This document shows, in pieces, positions 17,377 through 18,345 of a stretch of DNA of 18,345 nt. The stretch covers positions 1 through 18,345 of the forward strand of contig CANHZL010000021.1 in NCBI GenBank assembly GCA_947465345.1. The letters run 5' to 3'. Numbering within the stretch: position 1 is the first letter of the stretch; each line of letters starts with the position of its first letter. This DNA is from Opitutia bacterium (GTDB taxonomy: Bacteria; Verrucomicrobiota; Verrucomicrobiae; Opitutales; UBA953). A program made the translations under genes and the position numbers. The notes beneath the pieces are model-generated. The model was not told where the DNA came from and did not search any database. It saw only the letters and a list, made by a program, of their open reading frames with translations.

Positions 17377-18003
17377 TTATTTGCCCGCGATCGCTTTCGC
17401 CGCCGCCTTCGCCATCTCGCCGGCGCCCGCGGTGTTCGGGTGAACGCGGTCGGGTAGCAGCTCCGGGGTTTTCTCCAGCGCTGCGTGCATGTCGATCACG
17501 CCGCAACCCAACTCCTTGGCGAGCGCGTCGACGCGCGGGATCTCCTTCTGGATATTCTCTTCGTTGATGCCATAGTTGCCCGTACCTGGGACCGGCACCG
17601 GACGGCAGACGTATACCTTCGGCTTGGACTTAAGGGATTGGAAAGACTTCACGAGCTCGCGGTAATCGGCATCGAACTCGGCCTCGAACTTCCAGTTCTG
17701 CGGCTTAGTGTCGTTGGTACCAAGCATGATGACCACAATCGCCGGCTCCATCGCGAGGGCGTCCTGATACTTCTTTTCCTTCCAGTAAGGGAAGTCGCCC
17801 TTCTTCAGGAGCGTGCGGCCGCTAACGCCAAAGTTGCCGACCTTATAGCCGTCGCCGAGCAAAGCCTGCAGCTGGGCCGGGTAAGACTGCCCCGACTTGG
17901 CGCCGGCACCTTGGGTGATGCTGTCGCCGACACAGGCGACTTTGATAGGTTCGGCGGCACGGGCGGTCATGAGGGAAAACAGGGCGAGGAGGAGGATTCG
18001 CAT
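17377..18003 (-). CDS. Secreted SGNH/GDSL-family hydrolase
   Basis: A 208-residue esterase-type protein. The first 17 residues form a classic signal peptide (MRILLLALFSLMTARAA) with likely cleavage after AxA, so it is periplasmic or secreted. SGNH blocks are complete: GDSIT (26-30, nucleophile Ser28), NFGVSG (57-62, Gly), GTND (95-98, Asn97), and DRVHPN (185-190, Asp185 and His188). The closest known style is acyl or acetyl esterases acting on carbohydrates or lipids, such as TesA-like or acetylxylan and rhamnogalacturonan acetylesterases; substrate is unknown. It is the only gene here with a clear Shine-Dalgarno (AGGAG, 6 nt upstream). Its coding strand runs opposite to rnpB, with a gap of about 85 nt. 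Confidence 0.9.
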   Translation of the reverse strand: MRILLLALFSLMTARAAEPIKVACVGDSITQGAGAKSGQSYPAQLQALLGDGYKVGNFGVSGRTLLKKGDFPYWKEKKYQDALAMEPAIVVIMLGTNDTKPQNWKFEAEFDADYRELVKSFQSLKSKPKVYVCRPVPVPGTGNYGINEENIQKEIPRVDALAKELGCGVIDMHAALEKTPELLPDRVHPNTAGAGEMAKAAAKAIAGK

Positions 18004-18009
18004 GGGGTA

Positions 18010-18014
18010 CTCCT
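18010..18014 (-). promoter_or_regulatory. Shine-Dalgarno of the SGNH hydrolase
   Basis: On the minus strand AGGAG is followed by a 6-nt spacer and ATG. It fixes the start at 18003 and contrasts with the other genes in the window, which lack such a site. Confidence 0.8.
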
Positions 18015-18088
18015 AATCAAACCCGCTAGATTAAGTTTCCAAGGCCTAAGTCTCTCGTTTTGCCCTTCCCTGCAGGCCCGCCGGACGC

Positions 18089-18345
18089 TAACTTACTTGG
18101 ACAGTCATACATGTGCGTTCGCGCGGAGTAATCCGTGAGGAAAGTCCGGACACCACAGGGCAGGATTCCCGCCGCAAGTCGGGGCACGTCGCAAGACGTG
18201 ACGGATAGTGCCACAGAGAAGATACCGCCTCCTCCGCAAGGAACGAGGTAAGGGTGAAAAGGTGGGGTAAGAGCCCACCGCTCGAAGGGTAACCGACGAG
18301 GCAAGGTAAACCCAATCCGGTGCAAGACGAACAGGGACCGTCCGA
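18089..18345 (+). ncRNA. rnpB: RNase P RNA, class A, 3' end cut by the window
   Basis: The ribozyme subunit that removes the 5' leader of pre-tRNAs. The universal P4 5' strand GAGGAAAGTCCGGA is at 18137-18150, followed by CACCACAGGGCAGG. Then come AGTGCCACAGAGAAGATACC (18208-18227), GTAAGGGTGAAAAGGTGGGG with GTAAGAGCCCACCG, and GGTAAACCCAATCCGGTGCA near the end. This is the order seen in ancestral type A RNAs. GACAGTC at 18100-18106 is the P2 5' strand and would pair with a GACTGTC beyond the window. The 5' end is placed by the length of P1 and is uncertain by several nt. Between P2 and P4 there are only 30 nt, so P3 is short. The 3' third, including the P4 3' strand, is missing. Confidence 0.94.

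Noticed and set aside
18026..18325. A 99-codon open frame on the minus strand over rnpB
   Set aside because: It overlaps the conserved RNase P RNA core on the opposite strand and has no supporting features.

Overview
The window is GC-rich (roughly 60% or more by eye) chromosomal sequence with a housekeeping character. It is bracketed by two universal bacterial RNA genes: the 3' end of tmRNA (ssrA) at the left edge and the 5' portion of the class A RNase P RNA (rnpB) at the right edge. The style of the proteins (a bacteroidete/verrucomicrobial-looking PEP carboxylase, a secreted SGNH hydrolase, a HEAT-THUMP methyltransferase) and the scarcity of Shine-Dalgarno sequences suggest a Verrucomicrobiota-like bacterium, perhaps Opitutae. 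This is an impression from protein style, not a phylogenetic result.

Layout: (1) 1-180, tmRNA 3' end and its terminator. (2) 188-2638, minus strand: a two-gene unit with a HEAT-repeat/THUMP/SAM methyltransferase followed 6 nt later by a lipoprotein with a C39-like papain fold. (3) 2639-2956, a 318-nt divergent intergenic region with a good sigma70-like promoter for gltB. (4) 2957-9110, gltB-gltD, the two subunits of NADPH-glutamate synthase, ending in a strong terminator. (5) 9159-12143, plus strand: a SulP-family anion transporter, an inositol-monophosphatase-family enzyme and a small four-helix membrane protein, ending in a terminator shared with the convergent ppc. (6) 12164-14911, minus strand: PEP carboxylase. 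(7) 15007-17373, plus strand, divergent from ppc: a Ski2-like DExH helicase with a long C-terminal region I cannot assign. (8) 17377-18003, minus strand: a secreted SGNH/GDSL hydrolase whose stop lies 3 nt from the helicase stop. (9) 18089 to the right edge: rnpB.

Functionally the centre of the window is nitrogen and carbon entry into amino acids. GltBD makes glutamate from glutamine and 2-oxoglutarate, and PEP carboxylase refills the TCA cycle using bicarbonate. The SulP transporter between them could import bicarbonate or sulfate; the sequence does not decide. The PEP carboxylase appears to have lost two of the residues that bind the feedback inhibitor aspartate in the E. coli enzyme.

I found no mobile element, CRISPR array, prophage, toxin-antitoxin pair or defence island. 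The least explained items are the C-terminal half of the Ski2-like helicase, the methyltransferase fusion and its lipoprotein partner, and a recurring CACTTTG word in the intergenic regions.
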